46,302 bases of DNA from assembly GCA_902464635.1 (NCBI GenBank), contig CABQKC010000017.1, positions 1 through 46,302 on the forward strand. Reading direction: 5' to 3'. Origin of the DNA: an uncultured Caryophanales bacterium (GTDB lineage: Bacteria; Bacillota_I; Bacilli_A; RFN20; CAG-826). Below, in pieces: positions 1-7,183 of the stretch. A model generated the notes under the pieces. The model did no database searches and had not been told where the DNA came from. It worked only from the letters and a program-made list of their open reading frames with translations. The stretch's first letter is position 1, and each line of letters starts with the position of its first letter. The translations under genes were made by a program, and so were the position numbers.

Positions 1-1
1 A

Positions 2-1129
2 CTAATCTTACTAGGAATCCTGCCTTTTTTCATCCGCGCGACCCCTAGGGGTCTTGTGCTAAATGCCTTCAAGAAAGGCATTTACACAACATTCTGGATA
101 CTTCCGTCGCATTTGCACTTCATACTTAAATTAGCAAACGCTATACCAAAGAAGAACTTTACTATTGATATGCCTGCAATGAGGGCGATTGATAGCATTA
201 TTAAGCAAAATGGGGTAGTTTGTTTTTCTCCTGAAGGAATGTCTTCAATTTCAGGTCATAACCAGCCAGTCGTCTCTGGAACTGGCAAATTCATTAAACA
301 TTATGGGATACCAGTATATTTCTTGCATACCGAAGGTGCTTTCTTGACTAATACAAAAACTTGTCTAGATGAAAGAAAAGGAAGGATAAATGCAAAATTA
401 AGCATCCTTTTTAGTAAGGAAGATCTAAAGAATCTAAGTGCAGATGAAATAGAAGACAAAATAAATTTAGCCCTTACCCATGATGATTACGAATGGAATA
501 AGATTAACCAAATCCATTATGAAACTCATGGCCATATTGCTAAAGACACACATTATATTTGCTATAAATGTCCTAGCTGTGGCGAAGAATTCTCCATGGT
601 CAATACTGATGATACAATCTATTGCTCCAAATGTGGCTGCGGGGCCAAAATAGATGATACTTATTCCTTATCCCCGTTAACTAAAGAATCGGTTTTGCCT
701 ACGACTTTATCCAATTGGTTTGATTTAGAAAGAAAAGCCGTTTACAAAGAGATAAAAGATAACCCTAATTATGAATTCAAGGAACACGTTAAATTAGGAA
801 AACTTGACCCTTATAAAACCTTAAAGAATATGAAGACTGCCATTGTCTGTGGGGAAGGGGAGATAACTATTAACCACGAAGGGCTCTTCTATAATGGGAC
901 TAAGGATAATGAGCCATTCTCATTTAAACTCGATTATGATGAGATAAATACATTTGGCATGCCTACCGATACGAGCTATTTGGCATTGTATTATGCAGGT
1001 AATTACTATGATTTATATCCAACTAGGCCAACTAGCATTAAAATGCTTCTATTAGTAGAAGAGATGCATAGGTTACACGTAAATAAGTGGAAACCACTTA
1101 AAAACGAAGCCTGGATATATCAAGATTAG
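2..1129 (+). CDS. PlsC-like acyltransferase with C-terminal zinc ribbon (5' truncated)
   Basis: Probable 1-acyl-glycerol-3-phosphate acyltransferase-type enzyme, cut off by the window edge. The frame is open to base 2, so the apparent GTG at 56 is not a real start, and the catalytic HX4D box would lie upstream of the window. Visible PlsC-family signature: 'VVCFSPEGMSSISG', corresponding to the FPEGTRS block, followed by a 'PVYFLHTEGAF' segment. About 180 residues after base 56 there is a four-cysteine zinc ribbon (CYKCPSCGEEF ... CSKCGCG), unusual for plain PlsC enzymes, then about 150 residues of mixed fold ending in 'WIYQD'. It converges on the mrp gene with no spacer: its stop ends at 1129 and the next gene ends at 1130. 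The acyltransferase call rests on one motif; the role of the zinc-ribbon tail is unknown. Confidence 0.72.
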   Translation, partial: LILLGILPFFIRATPRGLVLNAFKKGIYTTFWILPSHLHFILKLANAIPKKNFTIDMPAMRAIDSIIKQNGVVCFSPEGMSSISGHNQPVVSGTGKFIKHYGIPVYFLHTEGAFLTNTKTCLDERKGRINAKLSILFSKEDLKNLSADEIEDKINLALTHDDYEWNKINQIHYETHGHIAKDTHYICYKCPSCGEEFSMVNTDDTIYCSKCGCGAKIDDTYSLSPLTKESVLPTTLSNWFDLERKAVYKEIKDNPNYEFKEHVKLGKLDPYKTLKNMKTAIVCGEGEITINHEGLFYNGTKDNEPFSFKLDYDEINTFGMPTDTSYLALYYAGNYYDLYPTRPTSIKMLLLVEEMHRLHVNKWKPLKNEAWIYQD

Positions 1130-1951
1130 TTATTTCTTTAATTCGGTTATGGCTTTAGAAATCTTATCAAGGTATCTACCTTCATAATTTTCTATTTGTC
1201 CTTTATCGCATAAAGAAGCTAGATTTGGATCAATTGGCAAATAATCTACATTCTTAATCTCATAAGTAGCGGCAAGCTGCTCAATATTAGCTTTTCCAAA
1301 TGGATAGATCTTTTCACCACAATGTGGGCATTCGCAATAAGACATATTGGAAACTATCCCTAATACAGGGACATCCATCATCTTTGCCATTCTTAAAGCC
1401 TTCTCGACGATTAAAGATACTAAATCCTGAGGAGAAGTAACGATAACAATCGCATCGACTGGGATATATTGGAAAACAGTAAGAGGAACATCTCCTGTTC
1501 CTGGCGGCATGTCTATATATAATTCATCAACATCCCCATAATCGACATCAGAGAAGAATTGCTGGATTAAAGAGGATATAACTGGTCCTCTCCAAATGAC
1601 AGGTTCGGCTTTATCATCAGTTAATTCGTTTAATGATATTGTCTTGATGCCAGTTTTTGATAATACCGGGAAAATAGTAGTTTCAGTTCCGGTAGCCATT
1701 TCATTAATTCCAAAAATAGTTGGAATAGATGGACCAGTGACATCGGCATCCATCAAGGCTACATTCTTGTTTTCCCTTCTAGCGTTGACTGCAAGTAAAG
1801 AAGTGGTAAGAGATTTGCCTACCCCGCCTTTGCCAGATACAACTGCAATAATCTTTTTGATGCTAGAACCTTCATGTGGTTTTAGCTTTTCAATTTTTCT
1901 TTCTGCACATTCTTTTGAACAAGATGAACAGTTTCCGTCGCAATTACTCAT
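1130..1951 (-). CDS. mrp: Mrp/ApbC-type Fe-S cluster carrier P-loop ATPase
   Basis: Member of the Mrp/NBP35/ApbC family, cytosolic ATPases that carry or deliver iron-sulfur clusters. At 273 residues it is a typical length. Residues 4-15 hold a cysteine cluster (C4, C8, C11, C15) resembling the N-terminal cluster site of NBP35-like members. The deviant Walker A, GKGGVGKS, lies at about residues 40-47, with a MinD-like 'DADVTGPSIP' switch and 'IDMPPGTGD' Walker B. A CPHC motif near residue 206 is the canonical bridging cluster site of the dimer. The gene overlaps the upstream CBS-domain gene by 4 nt (ATGA arrangement at 1948-1951), so the two are probably translationally coupled. Start is the ATG at 1951. 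Confidence 0.93.
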   Translation of the reverse strand: MSNCDGNCSSCSKECAERKIEKLKPHEGSSIKKIIAVVSGKGGVGKSLTTSLLAVNARRENKNVALMDADVTGPSIPTIFGINEMATGTETTIFPVLSKTGIKTISLNELTDDKAEPVIWRGPVISSLIQQFFSDVDYGDVDELYIDMPPGTGDVPLTVFQYIPVDAIVIVTSPQDLVSLIVEKALRMAKMMDVPVLGIVSNMSYCECPHCGEKIYPFGKANIEQLAATYEIKNVDYLPIDPNLASLCDKGQIENYEGRYLDKISKAITELKK

Positions 1952-2361
1952 TTCTTCCTACCTTCTAATATTATGTTTTTTAGATGGAATATTAATTTCC
2001 TTCTAGTGATAATCCCCTCGAATTCGCCTTTTTTGTTAACAATAGGGACGAAATTCTGATTGGCAATAAGATCGACCAAATCGGCAACATCAGATTCAAT
2101 CGGGGCACATATTATTAGTCGTTCGGTTTCAATAGAAGTAAGTGGCGACTTAAGTGCCTTTTCAAGTGAATTTGATTCCATGATGCTCTTTAAGATATCT
2201 AAAGTAGATAAAGAATAAAGATATCTACCAGATTCCCTTTCTAGAACTGGAATCATGGTGAAGTGTGATTCGCTTAGCTTTTTGTAGCATTCTTGCAAAT
2301 CCATGTCGTTATAAAGACAAGTTACTTTGTCTTTGCTAGTCATTAATTCTTTTGCTTTCAT
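1948..2361 (-). CDS. Paired CBS-domain protein
   Basis: A 137-residue protein made almost entirely of two CBS motifs (a Bateman module), which usually bind adenosine nucleotides and act as energy or ligand sensors. CBS1 spans about residues 1-60 ('MTSKDKVTCL' to the 'TLDILKSI' helix) and CBS2 about 75-135 ('ICAPIESDVADLVDLI', 'FVPIVNKKGEFEGIITRRKL'). No catalytic or DNA-binding domain is fused, so it probably regulates a partner. It is the first gene of a two-gene unit with mrp and shares 4 nt with it. A TATAAT hexamer on the minus strand ends 6 nt before the ATG and no Shine-Dalgarno is visible, suggesting a leaderless transcript. Confidence 0.82.
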   Translation of the reverse strand: MKAKELMTSKDKVTCLYNDMDLQECYKKLSESHFTMIPVLERESGRYLYSLSTLDILKSIMESNSLEKALKSPLTSIETERLIICAPIESDVADLVDLIANQNFVPIVNKKGEFEGIITRRKLIFHLKNIILEGRKK

Positions 2362-2367
2362 GTCTTT

Positions 2368-2373
2368 ATTATA
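2368..2373 (-). promoter_or_regulatory. -10 TATAAT immediately before the CBS gene
   Basis: On the minus strand TATAAT occupies 2373 to 2368, followed by six bases and then the ATG at 2361. With normal initiation about 7 nt after the -10, transcription would start on the A of the start codon. No good -35 is evident. Confidence 0.5.
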
Positions 2374-2428
2374 ACCAATTTATAAATAATAAGTAGGGGG
2401 GTTGACAAAGGTAGTAAACTATTTTTGT

Positions 2429-3298
2429 ATGTTAGAAGTATTTTTAGATGCATTAATTGATTCGGCTAAAATATTAGCCTTCGTGTTTGTCTTCCATTTC
2501 CTCTTTTCTTTTGTTGAAGATAAAGTCGTTAAAATATTAGAAGGAAAGAAAAGATTAGGCCCTGTAGTAGGAAGTGTATTCGGACTTATCCCAGAATGCG
2601 GGACTTCTATTGTTGCTTCTTCTTTGTTTGGACATGGCCATATAAGTATTGGGACATTAGTAGCCGTATTTTTATCTTGCTCAGATGAAGCCTTGCCAAT
2701 ACTATTTTCTTCATTTTCGTCAACATGGTATATGTCTTTTGTCCTAATTGGATTAAAGCTAGGTATTGCTATCCTAATAGGATTAACGACTGATTTAATA
2801 TTCTTCAAATTCAATTCGAATATAGACGAACATCTAGAAGAATGCGATCATGATGAAGGGGTTCACCATGGGTGTTGCGGACATGAAATTGAAGGTAATG
2901 GCAACAAATGGAAAGAGCATCTATTACACCCGTTGCTACATTCATTAAAAGTATTTGGAATTGTATTTGTCCTTAATTTCATATTCGGGACGATTATTTA
3001 TTATGTAGGGGAAGACAATATATCTAATTTCCTTCTTTCCAATTTTGCTTTATCTCCATTGCTAGCTACATTAGTCGGACTTATTCCAAACTGCGCTTCA
3101 AGTGTCCTTCTATCGACTTTATACATACAGGGGGCGCTTCCTTTTGGGGCTTTGCTATCTGGATTATTAGTAAATGCAGGATTAGGAATGCTTATGTTAT
3201 TTAAAAATAAGAGCAAATTAAAAGAGGCTTTAATCGTCTTAGCAATCTGTATTGCCTCTTCTTTGATATTTGGCTATGCCTTCTTGTATGTATTTTGA
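2429..3298 (+). CDS. ArsP_2-type putative metal/metalloid exporter permease
   Basis: Polytopic membrane protein resembling the 'putative 10TM heavy-metal exporter' (ArsP_2) family. It is an inverted-repeat permease: each half carries a matching motif, 'GLIPECGTSIVASSLF' in the N-terminal half and 'GLIPNCASSVLLSTLY' in the C-terminal half, each within clustered hydrophobic helices. The loop between the halves (about residues 135-155 from this start) is rich in His, Cys and acidic residues (HLEECDHD, HHGCCGH), a plausible metal-binding loop. Start: the frame stays open to a TTG at 2402 just after a GGGGGG run, but the ATG at 2429 (MLEVFLDAL) gives the N-terminus expected before the first helix; neither has a textbook ribosome site. 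It ends in TGA. The substrate is not deducible. Confidence 0.7.
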   Translation: MLEVFLDALIDSAKILAFVFVFHFLFSFVEDKVVKILEGKKRLGPVVGSVFGLIPECGTSIVASSLFGHGHISIGTLVAVFLSCSDEALPILFSSFSSTWYMSFVLIGLKLGIAILIGLTTDLIFFKFNSNIDEHLEECDHDEGVHHGCCGHEIEGNGNKWKEHLLHPLLHSLKVFGIVFVLNFIFGTIIYYVGEDNISNFLLSNFALSPLLATLVGLIPNCASSVLLSTLYIQGALPFGALLSGLLVNAGLGMLMLFKNKSKLKEALIVLAICIASSLIFGYAFLYVF

Positions 3299-3311
3299 TT
3301 AGATTAGGAAT

Positions 3312-3317
3312 TATAAT
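3312..3317 (+). promoter_or_regulatory. -10 TATAAT ahead of the 52-codon ORF
   Basis: Perfect TATAAT, six bases before the ATG at 3324, the same spacing seen at the CBS gene and at 42719. No clear -35. Confidence 0.4.
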
Positions 3318-3323
3318 TTGTTC

Positions 3324-3482
3324 ATGGCTAAATATAGAAAGAAATACATATCAAGAAAACATTCCTCCCTTAGATTAAATAGAAGTGGGGAAGATATTGA
3401 TATGCTTAATGAAAGAAGATATGAAGAAAAAGGAAGTGGGGCTTATTCCACTTCCTATAAAAACCATATCGACGGAGCTTAA
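3324..3482 (+). CDS. Small basic protein, 52 aa, hypothetical
   Basis: Short ORF (ATG 3324 to TAA 3480-3482) filling most of the gap after the exporter gene. The product starts MAKYRKKYISRKHSS and is rich in Lys/Arg in its first 20 residues, then mixed charge and Tyr/Ser-rich. Codons (AGA, GGG, AGT, GAA) look like those of the neighbours. It is preceded by a perfect TATAAT ending 6 nt before the ATG, with no clear Shine-Dalgarno, and its stop overlaps the stop of the convergent pcp gene. I do not recognise the family; it could be a small nucleic-acid-binding or ribosome-associated protein, or a chance ORF. Confidence 0.45.
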   Translation: MAKYRKKYISRKHSSLRLNRSGEDIDMLNERRYEEKGSGAYSTSYKNHIDGA

Positions 3483-4027
3483 TTCATTCCTTCTAGATAT
3501 TCTATAATCGATTCGATTCCCTCGTTTATTTCTTGCTTGTTCATATCAGATTCAACCGGGATATGTATTAAGAGGGAATTTTTATTTCTAGTAAGGGAAA
3601 GATAATAGATTTCATTGCAGATAAATCCGCCAGGATCTAATCCTAAACTAGTCTTTATTCCTTTTGATGCTAGATATTGTTCAATGCAACTAGGGTTTAG
3701 ACTGGACATGATGCTTTTTGGACCATCTACGATTATTGGCTCATTTGTTTTGCTAACTCCATCATTATCTGGTATAGAAGCATTCATGTTGTTATAGGCA
3801 TATTGCTCAAGCAAAGGACTATGGGTATATGGCGAAAGATTGAATATCAAGACATGGTCAGGATTATATTCTTCATATGCCTTAATGAATTCTTCTTTGG
3901 CCCTTTTATAGGAAACAGGTAAAACAATTCCTTTAGAATTACCCTTCGCAAAATCCTTGACAACCGTTTCACTTGGATTAACAGGATGAGCTGCAAAAGG
4001 GGAAAAACCGACAAATAACACTTTCAT
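3479..4027 (-). CDS. pcp: Pyrrolidone-carboxylate peptidase (pyroglutamyl peptidase I, C15)
   Basis: Cytosolic cysteine peptidase removing N-terminal pyroglutamate from peptides. The 182-residue length is slightly short for Pcp (about 200-215). The fold landmarks are present: 'GFSPFAAHPVNPSE' at the N-terminus (family FxPFxxxxxNPS), 'NLSPYTHSPLLEQYAYN' carrying the probable catalytic Glu (E74), 'DPGGFICNEIYY' with Cys137 and 'LLIHIPVESD' with His155. All three catalytic residues are therefore retained. AGGAG precedes the ATG. With PepT and PepC nearby it points to a peptide-scavenging metabolism. Confidence 0.9.
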   Translation of the reverse strand: MKVLFVGFSPFAAHPVNPSETVVKDFAKGNSKGIVLPVSYKRAKEEFIKAYEEYNPDHVLIFNLSPYTHSPLLEQYAYNNMNASIPDNDGVSKTNEPIIVDGPKSIMSSLNPSCIEQYLASKGIKTSLGLDPGGFICNEIYYLSLTRNKNSLLIHIPVESDMNKQEINEGIESIIEYLEGMN

Positions 4028-4091
4028 GTTGTCTCTCCTTATGTTCGTGTTTTTATTTTAACGCGAATAGCAAAATGTTGTTAGGGAATTT

Positions 4092-4892
4092 TTATTTCAA
4101 GTCTAATTTGTATACCTTGATGGCATTATCTCTCATTAGCTTTTTATATGTAGAATATTCAATATTTGCATTGTTATTGAAGTAAGGAAGATACATCGGA
4201 TTATCTAAAGTATTTAATCCATCAATTGGATTATCGCTTCCAAACATAATCCTATCTTCCCCGATTTCATTTAATACCCTTATTGCTTTATCTATATTTA
4301 CCCAAGCCGTGTCGGCATAGATATTGCTTACTCTTTTCATTACTTCGATCGCGACTTCATTATCCGAGCATAGCTCTAGATGGGCGGCGATAAAGTTGAT
4401 GTCTTTATTTTCTTTCGCTACTTTTTCTAATTCCAAAATCGAAGAAAATTCATCATAAGCCGTATGGACTAATATAGGTAAATCCAACTCTCTAGCTAAC
4501 CTAATCCAAGGGATAAGCTTTCTAGAAGTTATCTTTAATTTCTCGCAGTAGGGGTGGAATTTAAGGCAATAGATATATTTCCTGTTCTCTTTTATGTAAT
4601 TTATTAGTTCTTCATTAGGAAGCTCAAAAAAAGGCCTAAACCATACTCCAGTGCCTATATGTCCCTCATGCTTTTTAGCAAAATTAACTGCTTGCTTTAA
4701 GCAATCTAATGTAGATTTGCCTACCTTACATCTAGTTTTTACTGATGGAAATTCGGCTGCATCGGCATTGCTAATCAAAGAAAAATCAATGTTATGCGAT
4801 TTATTTGATTCAATAATAAAATTGCCACATTTTCTTAAACTAGGCCAACTTGCTAAATGGGCATGTGCATCAATAAAATTAAATTCTTCCAT
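4092..4892 (-). CDS. Amidohydrolase-2 family metal-dependent hydrolase
   Basis: TIM-barrel hydrolase of the amidohydrolase-related type, 266 residues. Metal-ligand landmarks occur in order: HxH in 'IDAHAHL' (H10, H12), 'KFHPYC', 'PILVHTAYDEFS', 'FIAAHLEL', and 'IMFGSDNPIDG' with the C-terminal Asp. The substrate is unknown; relatives act on carboxylates, lactones and phosphoesters. It lies 2 nt after the uridine kinase gene on the same strand and is almost certainly co-transcribed with it, although no functional link between the two is obvious. Start ATG at 4892 has an AAGG upstream. Confidence 0.82.
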   Translation of the reverse strand: MEEFNFIDAHAHLASWPSLRKCGNFIIESNKSHNIDFSLISNADAAEFPSVKTRCKVGKSTLDCLKQAVNFAKKHEGHIGTGVWFRPFFELPNEELINYIKENRKYIYCLKFHPYCEKLKITSRKLIPWIRLARELDLPILVHTAYDEFSSILELEKVAKENKDINFIAAHLELCSDNEVAIEVMKRVSNIYADTAWVNIDKAIRVLNEIGEDRIMFGSDNPIDGLNTLDNPMYLPYFNNNANIEYSTYKKLMRDNAIKVYKLDLK

Positions 4893-4894
4893 TT

Positions 4895-5503
4895 TTACCT
4901 TCTTGCTACTAAATGTTTTAAAATCATTTGCATTTGTTTTTCATCAATCCCGTTATTGGAATTGTTGTTATAGATAAAATCTGCATCTACTTTATGTGGT
5001 TCAACATATTTTATATGCATTGGCTTAACTGAGGTAAGATATTGCTCGACAATTGATTCAAGGCTTCTTCCACGTAACTTCATATCTCTAATTATTCTTC
5101 TAGAGATTCTTACATCAGGATCAGCATCGACATAAATAATGAAATCATAATATTCCTTAGGTATTTGTAATGTCATGATGCCTTCGACTATGACTATATC
5201 TTTAGGTTCGAATCGAACTGTTTCTTTTTTTCTTGTATGGGTAACAAAATCATATTGGGGAACTTCAATTGCTATTCCCTTTTTGATTTTCTTTAAATCT
5301 TCCATGAATAATTCTTGGTCTAATATGGAAGGGTCATCATAATTTAGAAGACCTCTTTCTTCAGAAGGAAGAGCAGATTGGTCTTTATAGTAATTATCAT
5401 AGGATAAAATAGATGATTCATAAGGCAACAAGGCATTAAGTGCCCTGGATATATAGGTTTTTCCAGAACCGGAACCACCGGAGATTGCTATTAAATAAGG
5501 CAT
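4895..5503 (-). CDS. udk: Uridine kinase
   Basis: Phosphoribulokinase/uridine-kinase family P-loop kinase, 202 residues, phosphorylating uridine/cytidine to UMP/CMP in pyrimidine salvage. The Walker A GGSGSGKT lies at residues 9-16. 'SYDNYYKD', the Asp-Tyr-Tyr-Lys substrate motif, 'YDDPSILD', 'VPQYDFVTHTR' and 'VIVEGIMTL' all match the Udk pattern, with the LID arginines in 'RISRRIIRDMKLRGRS'. GGAGGG lies upstream of the ATG. First gene of a minus-strand unit with the amidohydrolase gene. Confidence 0.93.
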   Translation of the reverse strand: MPYLIAISGGSGSGKTYISRALNALLPYESSILSYDNYYKDQSALPSEERGLLNYDDPSILDQELFMEDLKKIKKGIAIEVPQYDFVTHTRKKETVRFEPKDIVIVEGIMTLQIPKEYYDFIIYVDADPDVRISRRIIRDMKLRGRSLESIVEQYLTSVKPMHIKYVEPHKVDADFIYNNNSNNGIDEKQMQMILKHLVARR

Positions 5504-5600
5504 AAGTAACCCTCCGATTCGTTATTTTACAATTAGATAAGCTATTTTGTTAGAAAAAAGTGTTGCCCTTCTAGTAGAAATGCTTAAAATTACATTGCCT

Positions 5601-5675
5601 TGGGGTGTAGCCAAGTGGTAAGGCATGGGTCTCTGAAACCCACATACGCTGGTTCGATCCCAGCCACCCCAACCA
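5601..5675 (+). tRNA. tRNA-Gln (CTG anticodon)
   Basis: Full cloverleaf. The acceptor TGGGGTG pairs with CACCCCA (5665-5671); D stem GCC/GGC; anticodon stem TGGGT/ACCCA around loop CTCTGAA, giving anticodon CTG at 5633-5635; T arm GCTGG-TTCGATC-CCAGC; discriminator A with encoded CCA at 5673-5675. It reads CAG codons. Low-GC Firmicutes often rely on TTG alone, so a TTG isoacceptor is expected elsewhere. Confidence 0.96.
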
Positions 5676-5687
5676 CCTGAACCTAGG

Positions 5688-5718
5688 ACTTTGATGCTAA
5701 ACGTGTCAAAGTTTTTTT
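5688..5718 (+). terminator. Intrinsic terminator after tRNA-Gln
   Basis: ACTTTGA (5688-5694) pairs with TCAAAGT (5706-5712) across an 11-nt loop and runs directly into seven T residues. Confidence 0.75.
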
Positions 5719-5760
5719 GATTTTAGAGCATTGTTTAAAAACTAAAATTTTGGATAGAAA

Positions 5761-5766
5761 TTGACT
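5761..5766 (+). promoter_or_regulatory. Possible -35 (TTGACT) for the RiPP precursor
   Basis: TTGACT matches the -35 consensus in five of six positions and lies 54 nt before the precursor ATG. The expected -10 region (5781-5790, TATATGCATT) is only an approximate match, so the promoter is tentative. Confidence 0.3.
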
Positions 5767-5814
5767 ATTTACAAAAATGATATATGCATTAATCTTTAGA
5801 AAAAGGAGGAGTCA

Positions 5815-5907
5815 ATGGAACAATTTGAAGAACCGGTCGACACTTTTGATTTTGGTGACACATGTCCAAGCAGGGCCACAAAACCATGCCCTTCTAGAAA
5901 AAAGTAG
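5815..5907 (+). CDS. Candidate RiPP precursor peptide, 30 aa
   Basis: Short ORF with an excellent ribosome site, AAGGAGGA, 5 nt before the ATG. The first 15 residues (MEQFEEPVDTFDFGD) carry six acidic and no basic residues. The last 15 (TCPSRATKPCPSRKK) carry five basic and no acidic residues and contain an 8-residue imperfect repeat, CPSRATKP / CPSRKK. This acidic-leader and basic Cys-core layout, right before a radical SAM/SPASM gene and an ABC exporter, is what a ribosomally made, enzyme-modified peptide gene looks like. The two Cys (17 and 25) are obvious candidates for thioether bridges; the chemistry itself is inference. There is no double-glycine motif. An intrinsic-terminator-like hairpin follows 11 nt after the stop. 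A longer ORF in another frame runs through this segment, but it has no ribosome site at its start. Confidence 0.72.
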   Translation: MEQFEEPVDTFDFGDTCPSRATKPCPSRKK

Positions 5908-5918
5908 TCGTTTGACCT

Positions 5919-5944
5919 GGGTAAGAAAAAATCTTACCCTTTTT
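5919..5944 (+). terminator. Attenuator-like hairpin between precursor and maturase
   Basis: GGGTAAGA (5919-5926) pairs perfectly with TCTTACCC (5932-5939) across a five-A loop, followed by TTTTT (5940-5944). It lies between the precursor stop and the maturase ATG and would keep precursor mRNA in excess while allowing readthrough into the enzymes, a common RiPP arrangement. Confidence 0.75.
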
Positions 5945-5950
5945 ATTCTT

Positions 5951-7183
5951 ATGAAGAATCTTATATTAACATATCGAAAAGACCAATTTTACTTTATAAA
6001 GAACAACTTTAATGGTGCCATTTTTAAATTTGATGCAGATCATTATTCTCGTTTTATACGTGGTGATGAAGAAATTTATTCTAGATTAAAATTGAAAAAA
6101 TTTTTTGTAATAGAAGAGCTGGAAGACACCATTTCGATTTTTGTGCTCACGAATTATTCTTGCAATCTATCTTGCCCTTATTGTTTTGAAAGACATAAGA
6201 ATTCGTTTCTATTGTCTTGTGATGACTGGAATAAATTTTTCAACAAATTAGAAGGGCTTTTAGTAGGAAAAAATCTTAGAAAAATCGATATTACTTTTAC
6301 GGGAGGCGAGCCACTCGTTAATTTTAAGTGCGTTGTGGATATAACTGATTCTATAAAAATGTTTGCAGCCAAGAATTCTTTGTTGGTTCAATTTTCGATA
6401 ATAACTAACGGAACATTGCTAACTCCTTTTGTGCTTGATTTTTTAAACAAAAACAACTTTTTTGTTCAAATTACTTTTGATGGGGTTAAAAAAGTACATG
6501 ATTCAATTCGCTGCTTCAGTAATGGAATGGGAACGTATGATTTAATATTGGAAAAATTGGAAAGAATGACGAATTTTAAGAATTTAAAAATAGTCTCCAG
6601 AATTAATATTAGTTCTCGCGATTTTTCGCTTTACCAATCACTAATCGACCATTTGATGGTTTTTTATCCTAAGGTTGGCGTTTACATTGATTTTGTCGAT
6701 GTTCCTCCGGAGTCTGAATTATTTTTAAACAATGAAGAAAAAATTGACATCTTTTGCCAATATTTAAGAATTATGACAAAAAATGGAAGACGTGACTTTT
6801 ATAATTATTATGAGGGTGGAAGATGCATGCTAAGAAATAAAATGTCTTTTGCCATAGATCCTTCTCTCAGTTTTTATAGATGCTATTCTTTTGCTGGAAC
6901 CGAATATTTAAAGTTCAAAAATTATGAAGGTTTGCTTGCGAATAGCCTGACAAATGATTATTCTTGTCCGTATAAGGAATGTGAATTTTATTCGTTTTGC
7001 ATGGGCGGATGCGTATACAAGAAATATATACTTTCAGGGGATGTTGACATCTTTTGCAAACGAGATTTTCTTATGGAAATGAATTCATTGATTTTTCTTA
7101 GTGAGATATATAAAAATGATCTACCGATAAACTTTAAGGAGCTTTTATCACATGTCGAATACAGCCAAATTGACTTCCACTAA
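5951..7183 (+). CDS. Radical SAM/SPASM peptide maturase
   Basis: A 410-residue radical S-adenosylmethionine enzyme, probably modifying the peptide encoded just upstream. The core 4Fe-4S motif is C71-NLS-C75-PY-C78 (CX3CX2C), with the SAM-binding 'TGGEP' at 117-121. The C-terminal SPASM-type region has seven cysteines (C292, C311, C339, C344, C350, C354, C369) including the hallmark 'CMGGC', consistent with two auxiliary clusters. This layout resembles maturases of sactipeptides, ranthipeptides and related thioether RiPPs. The start is set at ATG 5951 because the open frame further upstream overlaps the precursor gene and the hairpin; no Shine-Dalgarno precedes 5951, so the N-terminus is somewhat uncertain. 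By eye it is more AT- and TTT-rich than its neighbours, possibly acquired. It overlaps the exporter gene by 32 nt. Confidence 0.9.
   Translation: MKNLILTYRKDQFYFIKNNFNGAIFKFDADHYSRFIRGDEEIYSRLKLKKFFVIEELEDTISIFVLTNYSCNLSCPYCFERHKNSFLLSCDDWNKFFNKLEGLLVGKNLRKIDITFTGGEPLVNFKCVVDITDSIKMFAAKNSLLVQFSIITNGTLLTPFVLDFLNKNNFFVQITFDGVKKVHDSIRCFSNGMGTYDLILEKLERMTNFKNLKIVSRINISSRDFSLYQSLIDHLMVFYPKVGVYIDFVDVPPESELFLNNEEKIDIFCQYLRIMTKNGRRDFYNYYEGGRCMLRNKMSFAIDPSLSFYRCYSFAGTEYLKFKNYEGLLANSLTNDYSCPYKECEFYSFCMGGCVYKKYILSGDVDIFCKRDFLMEMNSLIFLSEIYKNDLPINFKELLSHVEYSQIDFH

Noticed and set aside
3290..3310. TGA read as tryptophan (Mollicutes-type code)
   Set aside because: Tryptophans are encoded by TGG throughout, and TGA closes several conserved genes at the expected length.
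5777..5950. N-terminal extension of the radical SAM frame
   Set aside because: It overlaps the precursor gene and the terminator hairpin, has no ribosome site, and its composition is unlike a maturase domain. ATG 5951 is preferred.
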